The position numbers were made by a program, and so were the translations under genes. The notes under the pieces are model-generated. The model was not told the DNA's origin, searched no databases, and saw nothing but the letters and a program-made list of their open reading frames with translations. From an uncultured Clostridia bacterium (GTDB taxonomy: Bacteria; Bacillota; Clostridia; Christensenellales; Borkfalkiaceae), in assembly GCA_944336975.1 (NCBI GenBank), contig CALVLH010000017.1:1-33098 (forward strand): a DNA stretch of 33,098 bases, read 5' to 3'. Shown here piece by piece: positions 16,626 to 24,720 of this stretch. Numbering within the stretch: position 1 is the stretch's first letter; the number at the start of each line of letters is the position of its first letter.

Positions 16626-17971
16626 TATAATCCCTCCTCCGCCGCACCGACGGCGCGCGCGAGCCGCTCCGCCGCTTCGCGGCAAGCGCTTTCCGTTTCC
16701 GCTTCCGTTAAGATGCGGATCTTCTCTTCCGTCCCCGACGCGCGTACGAGCACGCGACCGTTTTTCCCGAGCCGCTCCTCTTCCGCCGCGATCGCCGCGA
16801 CGATCTGCGGAAGGCGCATGATCGCCTCTTTTTTCTTTACTGAGACATTGCGTATTGCCTGAGGAAAGCGCTTCAGCCCCGCGCTGAGCGCAGAAAGCGG
16901 CATTTTTTGCTCGATCATCGCCTCCATGACCTTCAAAGAGGTAAGAATTCCGTCCCCTGTCGTCGCATATTTGCGGAATATGACGTGTCCCGAGGACTCG
17001 CCGCCCAGCATACTGCCCGAAGCGAGCATTTCCGCGTACACGAAGCGGTCTCCCACGGGCGCACAGCGGCATCCGATGCCGCGTTCGGCGAGAGAACGCA
17101 AAAGCCCGCGGTTGCTCATGACGGTCGCGACGACGTCTCCCCCCTCCAACTCCCCGCGCGAAGCGAGGTAGCTCGCGCAGACATAAAGCACGGCGTCCCC
17201 GTCCGCGACCTCTCCCCGTTCGTCCACGCAGATACAGCGATCACCGTCGCCGTCGAACGCAAATCCTATATCCAACCTGTTTTCCCGCACGAATTCCTGC
17301 AAAGCGGAGATGTGCGTCGAGCCGCAGGCGCGATTGATGTTCGTCCCGTCGGGCTGCGCGCCGATGACGAACGTCTGCGCGCCCAGCGCGTCGAACACCG
17401 CCTTGGCAAGCGCCCATGCGCTTCCGTTCGCACAGTCCAGTCCCACCCGCCAATGTCGATACGAACACGCCGAGAGGGAGATGAGATAACCGAGGTATCG
17501 GTTGCGCCCCGAAACGTAATCCACCGTCCTGCCGACCTCCGCTCCCGTCGCATGAGGGAGCACGTCGCCGCCGTCGAGATAGTTTTCCAACCGCTCGATG
17601 AGCGCCTCGTCCGCCTTTTCGCCCTCCGAATTGACCAACTTGATACCGTTGTCCTCGAACGGGTTGTGGCTCGCGGAGATCATTACGCCGCAATCGAACC
17701 CCTCCGTGCGCGCGAGATGAGAGACCGACGGCGTCGTCGTGACGTGCAGAAGATAGACGTCGCCGCCCGACGCGGTGATCCCCGCCGAAAGAGCATATTC
17801 GAGCATATAGGAAGATCGGCGCGTGTCCTTTCCCACGACGATACGCGCCCGCTCGCCGCTGCGGTCGGTAAAATACCGCCCCAGAAATCTCCCGACGCGG
17901 AACGCCTGTTCCGCCGTCAGGACTTCGTTGGCGCGTCCCCGAAAACCGTCGGTACCGAAATATTTTCCCAT
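16625..17971 (-). CDS. glmM: Phosphoglucosamine mutase
   Basis: GlmM converts glucosamine-6-phosphate to glucosamine-1-phosphate. The 448-residue protein has the N-terminal signature FGTDGFRG. The phosphoserine loop ISASHNP gives Ser101 as the catalytic residue. The metal loop is DGDGDR, and the phosphate-binding loop RASGTEEKIRI lies near the C-terminus. The start ATG 17971 is preceded by GGGGGTG. The longer frame to 18181 has no family match. It forms an operon with glmS, with overlapping stop and start codons. Confidence 0.96.
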   Translation of the reverse strand: MGKYFGTDGFRGRANEVLTAEQAFRVGRFLGRYFTDRSGERARIVVGKDTRRSSYMLEYALSAGITASGGDVYLLHVTTTPSVSHLARTEGFDCGVMISASHNPFEDNGIKLVNSEGEKADEALIERLENYLDGGDVLPHATGAEVGRTVDYVSGRNRYLGYLISLSACSYRHWRVGLDCANGSAWALAKAVFDALGAQTFVIGAQPDGTNINRACGSTHISALQEFVRENRLDIGFAFDGDGDRCICVDERGEVADGDAVLYVCASYLASRGELEGGDVVATVMSNRGLLRSLAERGIGCRCAPVGDRFVYAEMLASGSMLGGESSGHVIFRKYATTGDGILTSLKVMEAMIEQKMPLSALSAGLKRFPQAIRNVSVKKKEAIMRLPQIVAAIAAEEERLGKNGRVLVRASGTEEKIRILTEAETESACREAAERLARAVGAAEEGL

Positions 17972-18261
17972 GCACACCCCCGTAGAATATTCCATCCTAT
18001 GCGGAAACGTCCGCCGCGCGCGACTTGTCCGCGCTTTTTCCGCAAAAAAAACGCCGATCCCGTAGTCGGGCGCATGAGATTTTGCTGCGGCGGCGTTATG
18101 CTCTCGGGCACGATCGCGGCAAGTGCGCCGCGCGTTTTGCGCGAATGCAAAAATCCGCTCGCAAATCGGAACAGCGTTCACCCGCTTGCGGAAATCGTAA
18201 ACAACTCCGCAAAAGATCGGAACAGCAGCGTTCTCCTTTGGAGCGCTCTTCCCTATAAAGA
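17972..18261 (-). promoter_or_regulatory. Leader region of glmM-glmS with direct and inverted repeats
   Basis: The 290 bases upstream of glmM contain two copies of ATCGGAACAGC (18165-18175 and 18216-18226, plus-strand reading), each followed by a GTTC-type block. Between them is a 7-bp inverted repeat, TTGCGGA/TCCGCAA (18186-18192 with 18206-18212). I could not place a strong -35/-10 pair with confidence. The repeats may be operator sites or parts of a folded leader. I see nothing that matches the glmS ribozyme. Confidence 0.35.
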
Positions 18262-18299
18262 AACCGCGGTTCGCTTTTTGAAAAAAGCGAACCGCGGTT
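18262..18299 (-). terminator. Terminator of glmU (18-bp perfect stem)
   Basis: AACCGCGGTTCGCTTTTT and its exact complement are separated by two bases. On the minus strand TTTCTTT follows, so it ends the glmU transcript before the glmM promoter region. Its outer AACCGCGG arm is shared with the glpK terminator at 19533-19560. Confidence 0.75.
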
Positions 18300-18410
18300 A
18301 TTATTGTTTCGAATTTTTACGCAATCGCGAAGCAGAAAACTTTATCAACCCGCTTTTTCGCACCGCTTGCACGGGCACAACGGCACGAAACCCGTCAACG
18401 GCGCAAAGAA

Positions 18411-19430
18411 TTAGGTTCGTTTGAGGTAATCGCGTCCCTTTTTGACCGTTTCCCGACAGCGACCGATACAGAAATCCCCCTCGCCGAGATCGCGCGTCAG
18501 CGTCGTCCCCGCGGCGACATACGCTCCGTCCGCCACTTCGACGGGAGCGACGAGGTTGCAGTTACTGCCGATGAAACAGCCGTTGCCCACGCGCGAACGG
18601 CATTTTCTCCTGCCGTCGTAATTGACGAACACGGCTCCGCACCCGATATTGACGCCCTCCCCGAGATCGGCGTCCCCGACATAGGCGAGATGAGAGATCT
18701 TGCACCCCTTTCCGATATTCGCATTCTTGATCTCAACAAAATCCCCGATCCTGCACCCGTCCGAAATCTCGCTGAACGGGCGAAGATAGGCGTTCGGTCC
18801 GACCGTACAGTCGGCGCCGACGCGAGCTTCTTTCAGGACGCTGGACAGAACCGTCGTCCGCGCGCCGATCTCGCTGTCTTCGATCAGGGTATTCCCCGTA
18901 ACGACCGCGCCTTCCCCGATCTTGGACTCCCCTGTAATGCGTACGTCGCGCCCGATCCGCGCGCCCTGCCCGATCTCAACGCGAAAACCGATCTCCGCGC
19001 CTTCCTCCGCCAGAACACCGCGGGACAGCCAAACTCTGGCGCTCTCCCGCGCCGCACGGGTAAGCACGGCGGGCAGATCTTCCAGGCGAAACAGCCCCGT
19101 CCCGAACGCATTCCCCACGGGGATGACAGGGAGCGCGGCGACCTCCTCTTTGTCCAGATCGTCCCGAAGGACATATCCGCCCTCGAAGGCAAAACTCCCG
19201 CTTCGGCTCGAACAGAAATCGCGGAGCGCACGAGCCGTGATAAAGGGATAAACGGGAAATAGAACGACGAGCTCGCGCGACTCTCCGTGCACTTCGGGCG
19301 GACTGTCCGAAAGCTCCGCACCCAGGCGTTCCGCCATCAGTTCGATGGGAGTTTTCCCTAAAATGTCAATAGAATAACTCTCTTCTCCTCCGAAGGTAAA
19401 ATAACTTTTTTTCATCAGAAATATCTGCAT
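18411..19430 (-). CDS. glmU: GlmU-like acetyltransferase with a shortened N-terminal domain
   Basis: The C-terminal part (about residues 135-339) is a left-handed beta-helix acetyltransferase of GlmU type. It has RIGDFVEIKNANIGKG, the catalytic His in ISHLAYVGDADLG, NYDGRRK and GCFIGSNCNLVAPV. It would acetylate glucosamine-1-phosphate. GlmU normally has about 230 residues of uridylyltransferase before this, beginning LAAGKGTRM. Here only about 130 are present, without that motif. A stretch such as VVLFPVYPFITARALRDF resembles a compressed remnant of the nucleotidyltransferase fold. The first ATG (19430) follows GGGAGAAG; ATG 19415 is the alternative. The protein is 339 residues instead of about 450. 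UTP transfer must come from elsewhere, if it occurs. Confidence 0.85.
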   Translation of the reverse strand: MQIFLMKKSYFTFGGEESYSIDILGKTPIELMAERLGAELSDSPPEVHGESRELVVLFPVYPFITARALRDFCSSRSGSFAFEGGYVLRDDLDKEEVAALPVIPVGNAFGTGLFRLEDLPAVLTRAARESARVWLSRGVLAEEGAEIGFRVEIGQGARIGRDVRITGESKIGEGAVVTGNTLIEDSEIGARTTVLSSVLKEARVGADCTVGPNAYLRPFSEISDGCRIGDFVEIKNANIGKGCKISHLAYVGDADLGEGVNIGCGAVFVNYDGRRKCRSRVGNGCFIGSNCNLVAPVEVADGAYVAAGTTLTRDLGEGDFCIGRCRETVKKGRDYLKRT

Positions 19431-19532
19431 GACAATCCGACTTCTCCCGATCTTTGCCGTATTCGCTTGATTGGAACGCGGGCGAAACGCCCGTTTCCGA
19501 CGGCAGATCGCTCCTCAACTATCAAATGAAGA

Positions 19533-19566
19533 AACCGCGGCCGTTAGAACGACCGCGGTTAAATTT
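19533..19566 (-). terminator. Terminator of glpK
   Basis: AACCGCGG (19533-19540) and CCGCGGTT (19553-19560) form the stem. On the minus strand it is followed by TTTCTTC. On the plus strand AAATTTTT follows, so it may stop transcription from both sides. Confidence 0.6.
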
Positions 19567-19658
19567 TTCACTTTTCTTCTCGATTTTATGCAATTTGCGG
19601 CAAATTAAGCCATATTATGTCACGCATAGTACTGCGAAAATATCGCAAAAGTCCGTTT

Positions 19659-21125
19659 CTACGTCAACAAAGTCCTTTTGACGGCGGTCCGATACTGCCG
19701 ATACAATCCGTCGAAGCGCTCCCGTTCGGGCGAAGGCGAGAAGATCTTCTCGCTCTTTCGGAAGGCGGAAAGCGACTTCTCGTCCGTCAGTCCGAGCGAC
19801 AACAGGCACAGCAAGACCGCACCCAATGCGGTGCTTTCCCGTTCGACGGGGCGGTCGATCTTCACGCCGAGAACGTCTGCCTGAAACTGCATCAGGAACG
19901 CATTGGCGGACGCGCCGCCGTCGCAACGGATGCCATTGAGATCGATGCCGCTGTCTTTTTGCATACTCTCGGCGAGATCGCGCGCGCTGTAAGCGATGCT
20001 TTCCAACACGGCGCGGACGATGTGCGCGCGCCCCGTTCCCCGCGTGATCCCGCACAGCATCCCGCGCGCGTCGCCCCGCCAATAGGGAGCGCCCAGCCCC
20101 GTAAACGCAGGCACAAAAAACACGCCTCCGGTATCGGGAACCGACGTAGCGAGCAGTTCGCTGTCCGCGCTCGTTTTGAGAAAACCGAGTTCGTCGCGCA
20201 GCCATTGCACGCTGCTCCCCGCGTTGAATACGCTCCCCTCCAGGGCATAACTCACGCGCTCGCCGACCGAGTAGCCGATCGTCGCGAGCATTCCGCTTCC
20301 GGAACGGATACACCGCTCGCCCGTATTGAAGAGCATGAACAATCCCGTGCCGTAAGTGATCTTTCCGTCGCCGCGCGAAAGACACGCCTGCCCGACGAGA
20401 GCCGCCTGCTGATCTCCCGCGACGCCCGCAATAGGGATCTTCCTCCCGCCCGCGTTCATCTCCCCCATGCGGGCGGTGCACGGGCGGACTTCGGGAAGGA
20501 TCTCCTCCGGCACTCCGAAATAGCCGAGCAGTTCCTCGTCCCATTTCAGCGTATGGATGTTGAACAGCATCGTACGCGATGCGTTGGTATAATCGGTGGC
20601 AAACGTCCTGCCTTCCGTCAGTTTGAAGAGAAGATAGGAATCGACGGTCCCCACGCACAGCCTGCCTTGACGCCGCAATTCCTGCACGCGGGGCACATTT
20701 TCAAGCCCCCAACGGATCTTGCTCGCGGAAAAATAAGCGTCCGTCTGCAAGCCCGTCTTTTCGCGGATCTTTTCCCGCATCCCCTGAGGGATCCGCTCGC
20801 AGAACTCGCTCGTTCTGCGGCATTGCCAGATGATGGCGTTGCAGGCAGGTTCTCCCGTCTCCCTGTCCCAGAAGATCACGCTCTCGCGCTGATTGGCGAT
20901 TCCGATCCCCGCGACGCGCTCCGCGCCCGCCCTCGTCACGCAACTGTTGAGAACGTACGCGATCTTAAAATAGATCTCGTTCGCATCCTGCTCTACCCAA
21001 CCGGGATGAGGATAGATCTGGCCCACCTCCTGTTGCGCCGAAGCGACGAATTTCTTCATCTCCGTGTCGTAAAGCATGGCGCGGACGCTCGTGGTGCCCG
21101 CATCGAGCGCGATGATGTAACTCAT
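19659..21125 (-). CDS. glpK: Glycerol kinase
   Basis: GlpK phosphorylates glycerol to glycerol-3-phosphate with ATP. The 488-residue FGGY-family protein has the N-terminal phosphate loop LDAGTTSVR, IAGVAGDQQAAL and the C-terminal GGASANAFLMQFQADVLG signature. The start is ATG 21125 with GGAGGAG six bases before it. In Firmicutes the HPr-phosphorylated His lies about 8-10 residues before the PIAG-AGDQQ motif; by my alignment from memory this protein has Asn there (EMNAGGRKIPIAG), so it may escape PTS control. No glpF or glpD is next to it. It is 19 bases after the DUF2207 gene, in one operon with it and lemA. Confidence 0.93.
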   Translation of the reverse strand: MSYIIALDAGTTSVRAMLYDTEMKKFVASAQQEVGQIYPHPGWVEQDANEIYFKIAYVLNSCVTRAGAERVAGIGIANQRESVIFWDRETGEPACNAIIWQCRRTSEFCERIPQGMREKIREKTGLQTDAYFSASKIRWGLENVPRVQELRRQGRLCVGTVDSYLLFKLTEGRTFATDYTNASRTMLFNIHTLKWDEELLGYFGVPEEILPEVRPCTARMGEMNAGGRKIPIAGVAGDQQAALVGQACLSRGDGKITYGTGLFMLFNTGERCIRSGSGMLATIGYSVGERVSYALEGSVFNAGSSVQWLRDELGFLKTSADSELLATSVPDTGGVFFVPAFTGLGAPYWRGDARGMLCGITRGTGRAHIVRAVLESIAYSARDLAESMQKDSGIDLNGIRCDGGASANAFLMQFQADVLGVKIDRPVERESTALGAVLLCLLSLGLTDEKSLSAFRKSEKIFSPSPERERFDGLYRQYRTAVKRTLLT

Positions 21126-21144
21126 GATCTCCTCCTGCACCTTT

Positions 21145-23019
21145 TCAGCAACCTCTGCCGCCTCCCCCGCCGAAGCCTCCTCCTCCGAAGCCCCCGCCGA
21201 AGCCGCCGCTCATCCTTCCTCCGCCCGAGGACGAAGGTCGGGAGACCATAGCGCTCGACATCGAGGAATTGAGAGAACGGTAGAACGAATGCCATAAAAC
21301 GGCATTGAACGCGATATTGGCGCCGCAGGCGACGTATTCGGGCGAGCCGACATCCAGCCCGTCAAATTTATCCGTCCACTCGTCCGTCACGCCGAGCACC
21401 TGCGCATACGGCAGGATATGATAATATAATTCGGGATTTTCTTCGAGCATGACCGCGATCTTATCCTTTTCCGTATAGAGAATGAAATTGCGGAAGCCGA
21501 GGATGTGTCCGAGCAACTCGGAATATTTCTTGGAACGGCAACGGCAACAACCCGAGATCCAGCCCGCCCCGCAGGAGGCCAAAGCCACGACAACGGACAT
21601 GAGGATCCCGTACGCCGCGCAGGGGAAGCCCCACGCGATCCCCGCCGCAGCCGCCGCGCACAGCCCGAACGAGCCGACCGCACACAGCGCTTTTTTCAGC
21701 TTGGAAAGGCGGTAAGTACGCATCATCGCATACGCCGCGACGCAGTATCCGACCGCAACGGGCGCGACGGAAAAGATGAATGCGATAAAATAGTTATATC
21801 CCGCAAACGCTATTTTGGCGTACAGGAAAGCAAACAGCCCCATGACGACGGCGGAAAGGAGCGCGAGAACGGCGCTGATGCTCTGTTTCTTTCGATCGAC
21901 AAAACCTCCCCAGATGTCGGGGATCGCCACCTTGACCGCATCCACCGTGCGATAAAACTTGTTTTTCAGAGAGGATACCCGGACCGCATCGCCGTACTCG
22001 AACAACCCGTCATACATCAGCGCAAGGTGCGGCGGAAGCGCAGACGTATCCCGTTTCTCCGTCCTGACGAGCACGGGATCGGACTCGTCTCTCATGTCGA
22101 TGGTGAGATAGCCCTGATCGGCAAGATAAAACACGGCGGCGCCGATGTCTTCGGCGTCCACCGAACCGTCGATGAGTTTACCCATCTGCAACGGATCCAT
22201 TTCGTCGGGCGCGGTCAGATTGACCGTGATCGTCATGAGCGGCTGGCGGCAGGCAAAGAGTTTGACAAGCGCCACGGCGGCAATGAGCGCCGCACCCGCG
22301 AGGAACGCATAGAGAACGGAAAAATCGAACGCCGTCGTCAGCGTACCTTCAGGAAAGACAAGGTCGAATGTGATGCCGTTGTTATAGCCGAGCCGCCTTG
22401 TCGTCAGGAGAAACGACTGCGGACTCAGTTCCTCCGTCTGCACGTTACATCCGTTCGTCGTGGCGCCGTAACTGCCCGAATAGACCTTATATCGTTCGGG
22501 AACGGCAGGCAGATTCACCGTCACGCTGACGTCCTGCAACGTCGCCTGCCAGCCGTATCCGACGACGTCGAGCGGGAGATACCCCTCTTCGGCGAGCGCG
22601 GGAACGATCATCGTATAGGTGAGCGTATAGGTGCGCGTCTGCCCCGTGATCACCGAGTCGCCGCGCAAATAGACGGAGAGGAAGGACATATCGTCGTTTT
22701 TGGAATAATACCGAAAATCGGGATCGTCGCACTCCGCCTTTATATCGCGATATTTCACGCCGTTGTCGAGCGTAAAATCGCGGATGATGCCGTGAGAATC
22801 GTAACCCGAAAAATAAGCGGTGATCTTCTCGGTGACTCGGATGGTGCGGTCCGCGGAGATGTCCATGACGACGTCGAACTTTCTCACTTCATAGCTGTAC
22901 GCGTCTGCGTGCGCCGTAACGGAAACGGGCGGGGAAAACCCCGCCCACACCGCGAGCGCAAGGACAGCCGCCGCAAGCGCGGAGACGATCGCCGTTACAC
23001 TCTTTCTGATTTTGTTCAT
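21145..23019 (-). CDS. DUF2207-family membrane protein with Gly-rich C-terminus
   Basis: The 624-residue protein has a signal peptide (about residues 1-38, ending TAHA). It continues with the extracellular DUF2207 beta domain, with KFDVVMDISADRTIRVTEKI near its start. A helix lies at about 240, a cytoplasmic segment follows, and then a cluster of three or four helices at about 385-480. The C-terminus is a low-complexity GGGFGGGG tail. DUF2207 proteins commonly pair with LemA; their biochemical role is unknown. It lies 14 bases after lemA. The binding site is a GGGGAAAGG stretch just before the ATG. Confidence 0.85.
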   Translation of the reverse strand: MNKIRKSVTAIVSALAAAVLALAVWAGFSPPVSVTAHADAYSYEVRKFDVVMDISADRTIRVTEKITAYFSGYDSHGIIRDFTLDNGVKYRDIKAECDDPDFRYYSKNDDMSFLSVYLRGDSVITGQTRTYTLTYTMIVPALAEEGYLPLDVVGYGWQATLQDVSVTVNLPAVPERYKVYSGSYGATTNGCNVQTEELSPQSFLLTTRRLGYNNGITFDLVFPEGTLTTAFDFSVLYAFLAGAALIAAVALVKLFACRQPLMTITVNLTAPDEMDPLQMGKLIDGSVDAEDIGAAVFYLADQGYLTIDMRDESDPVLVRTEKRDTSALPPHLALMYDGLFEYGDAVRVSSLKNKFYRTVDAVKVAIPDIWGGFVDRKKQSISAVLALLSAVVMGLFAFLYAKIAFAGYNYFIAFIFSVAPVAVGYCVAAYAMMRTYRLSKLKKALCAVGSFGLCAAAAAGIAWGFPCAAYGILMSVVVALASCGAGWISGCCRCRSKKYSELLGHILGFRNFILYTEKDKIAVMLEENPELYYHILPYAQVLGVTDEWTDKFDGLDVGSPEYVACGANIAFNAVLWHSFYRSLNSSMSSAMVSRPSSSGGGRMSGGFGGGFGGGGFGGGGGRGC

Positions 23020-23033
23020 AACCTTTCCCCGGT

Positions 23034-23630
23034 TCAGAATTTGACGGAGACCGCCTTGCGCTCCTCTTCGCTGTCCAGCTCGAAATACGGGCGCTTGGTG
23101 AGCTTCATCATATTTGCGATGAGATTGGACGGAAACGCCTCAATCTTGGTGTTGAACGTCTTGACGGTGCCGTTATAATACCTTCTCGCCGAAGCGATCT
23201 CGTTCTCGATCACCTTCAATTGATTCTGAAGATCCATGAAATTGGTGTTGGCTTTCAGGTCGGGATAGCGCTCCTGCAATGCGAACAGCGATTTGAGCGT
23301 TCCCGTCAGCGCATTCTCCGCCGCCATCTTCGCGTCCCCGCTCGAAGTCATGGCGAGGTTCCGCGCCGCGATGACCTTTTCCAAGGTCTCCCCTTCGTGC
23401 TTTGCATAGCCCTTGACCGTTTCGACCAGGTTGGGGATCAGATCGTAGCGCTTTTTCAGTTGCACGTCGATCGTAGACCACGCCTCTTCCACGGTGTTGC
23501 GCAACCTGACCAGCGTATTATACATCCCGATGATCGCCGCGACCAGGATCACGATCAGAAGTACGACGACCACGGCGACCACGATCCCGATGATGGCGCC
23601 CGTCGTGATCAGAAGTGTATTTGTGTTCAT
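23034..23630 (-). CDS. lemA: LemA family protein
   Basis: The 198-residue protein has a long N-terminal membrane helix (about 4-38) and then a coiled, mostly helical domain with the family hallmark VEEAWSTIDVQLKKRYDLIPNL and ARRYYNGTVKTFNTKIE. The start is the ATG at 23630 with CGGAGGA upstream; a longer frame to 23669 starts before that site. It is the first gene of lemA-DUF2207-glpK. The family is found in many bacterial envelopes; its function is unsettled. Confidence 0.92.
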   Translation of the reverse strand: MNTNTLLITTGAIIGIVVAVVVVLLIVILVAAIIGMYNTLVRLRNTVEEAWSTIDVQLKKRYDLIPNLVETVKGYAKHEGETLEKVIAARNLAMTSSGDAKMAAENALTGTLKSLFALQERYPDLKANTNFMDLQNQLKVIENEIASARRYYNGTVKTFNTKIEAFPSNLIANMMKLTKRPYFELDSEEERKAVSVKF

Positions 23631-23680
23631 AATTATCCTCCGAATGAGATTAGCGGCGCGAAGGCGCAACGCTTGTCTTT

Positions 23681-23709
23681 ATTATACAATACCGCGACAA
23701 AAATTTCAA
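23681..23709 (-). promoter_or_regulatory. Promoter of the lemA operon
   Basis: On the minus strand, TTGAAA (23709-23704), 17 bases, TATAAT (23686-23681), about 50 bases before the lemA start. Confidence 0.75.
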
Positions 23710-23817
23710 CCGATAACGCAAAAATTGTGCATATTTCCGCAACATCGTCGCCGAAATCCCGCTTCCCGACGTATTTTGCGGCGCTCTCCCTTTATATTCC
23801 TCTGTCGCCGTATCCGC

Positions 23818-23846
23818 AAAAAAGCGCCCCGCGGCAAACAGGGCGT
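23818..23846 (-). terminator. Terminator of the hydratase/macro-domain operon
   Basis: On the minus strand, CGCCC...GGGCG (23845-23841 with 23829-23825) is followed by C and six T's, directly after the macro-domain stop codon. Confidence 0.6.
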
Positions 23847-23864
23847 TCCTCCCGTACGGGAAAT

Positions 23865-24719
23865 TCAGATCATTTTCAGGATATGCTCGTACACGCGGGT
23901 ATCTTCGGGAAGATAGGTGTCGAAGATCACCTTCAGGTCGCTTTCGGGATGACGGAGTTTCCAGTTCAGCACCGTCCCCGTCGCGATCTCCGCCGCCTCT
24001 TCGCGAGGAAAATTGAACACCCCCGTCGAAAGACAGCAGAACGCCACGCTGTTGAGCTTCATCTCTTCCGCAAGATTGAGGACGGCGAGATAACAGGAAC
24101 GAAGCTGTGTGCGCTGTTCCTTGTCCACGTCGCGCAGGATCATCGGCCCGACCGTGTGAAAGACGTAGCGCGAAGGGAGATTGTAAGCGCGGGTGACCTT
24201 CGTGCCGCCGCTCTCTTCCGACTTGCCCTGTTGCGCCATGATCTTCGCGCAATCGCTCCTGAGCTGCATCCCCGCGCGGGAATGAATGATATTGTCGATA
24301 CAGTTATGCCCGGGCAGGAAACAGCCGAGCAACGTCTTGTTCGCCGCGTTGACGATCGCGTCCGCGTTCAGCCGCGTGATGTCTCCCTCCCAAAGCGAGA
24401 TCCCGTGAGGATATTGCGTGCACTCGGAAAGGTCCGCCACGCCGCGACGCAACGTTTCCGTCCAGAACAGCCTGTCCTGCACCGCGAGAATATCCTGCGG
24501 GACAGGCACGGCGGCGCGTTCGTTCATGTACCTGCGCACGTTCTCACGCTTGTTCTCGTAACTCGCGCTGAACGCCGCGATGATCCCGCGCTCATAGAGC
24601 AGGAAATGCAGCAGTTCGTCGCACGCGGAGCTCAACTCCGCCTCGCTCCCGAACGGCTCCGGTCTGGGATAGGGCGTCAGATCGATGATCTTTCTGTATT
24701 CGGAAAAAGAGATCCCCAT
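23865..24719 (-). CDS. Zinc-type macro domain protein, probable ADP-ribosyl hydrolase
   Basis: Macro domains bind ADP-ribose, and the zinc-dependent group removes it from proteins. The 284-residue protein has a helical N-terminal part (about 1-105) and a macro domain with WEGDITRLNADAIVNAAN. The zinc-group signature GCFLPGHNCIDNIIHSRAG supplies the Cys and His ligands, and the loop STGVFNFPREEAA is the phosphate-binding loop. Relatives act in a lipoyl-linked ADP-ribosylation system with SirTM and GcvH-L, but none of those partners is visible here. Instead it starts one base after the stop of the hydratase gene, so the two are co-transcribed. Removal of ADP-ribose from the hydratase or its partners is only a guess. 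Confidence 0.88.
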   Translation of the reverse strand: MGISFSEYRKIIDLTPYPRPEPFGSEAELSSACDELLHFLLYERGIIAAFSASYENKRENVRRYMNERAAVPVPQDILAVQDRLFWTETLRRGVADLSECTQYPHGISLWEGDITRLNADAIVNAANKTLLGCFLPGHNCIDNIIHSRAGMQLRSDCAKIMAQQGKSEESGGTKVTRAYNLPSRYVFHTVGPMILRDVDKEQRTQLRSCYLAVLNLAEEMKLNSVAFCCLSTGVFNFPREEAAEIATGTVLNWKLRHPESDLKVIFDTYLPEDTRVYEHILKMI

Positions 24720-24720
24720 G

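Noticed and set aside
16620-16640. A glmS ribozyme upstream of glmS
   Set aside because: The glmM stop and glmS start overlap, so there is no room for it, and no matching core was seen upstream of glmM.
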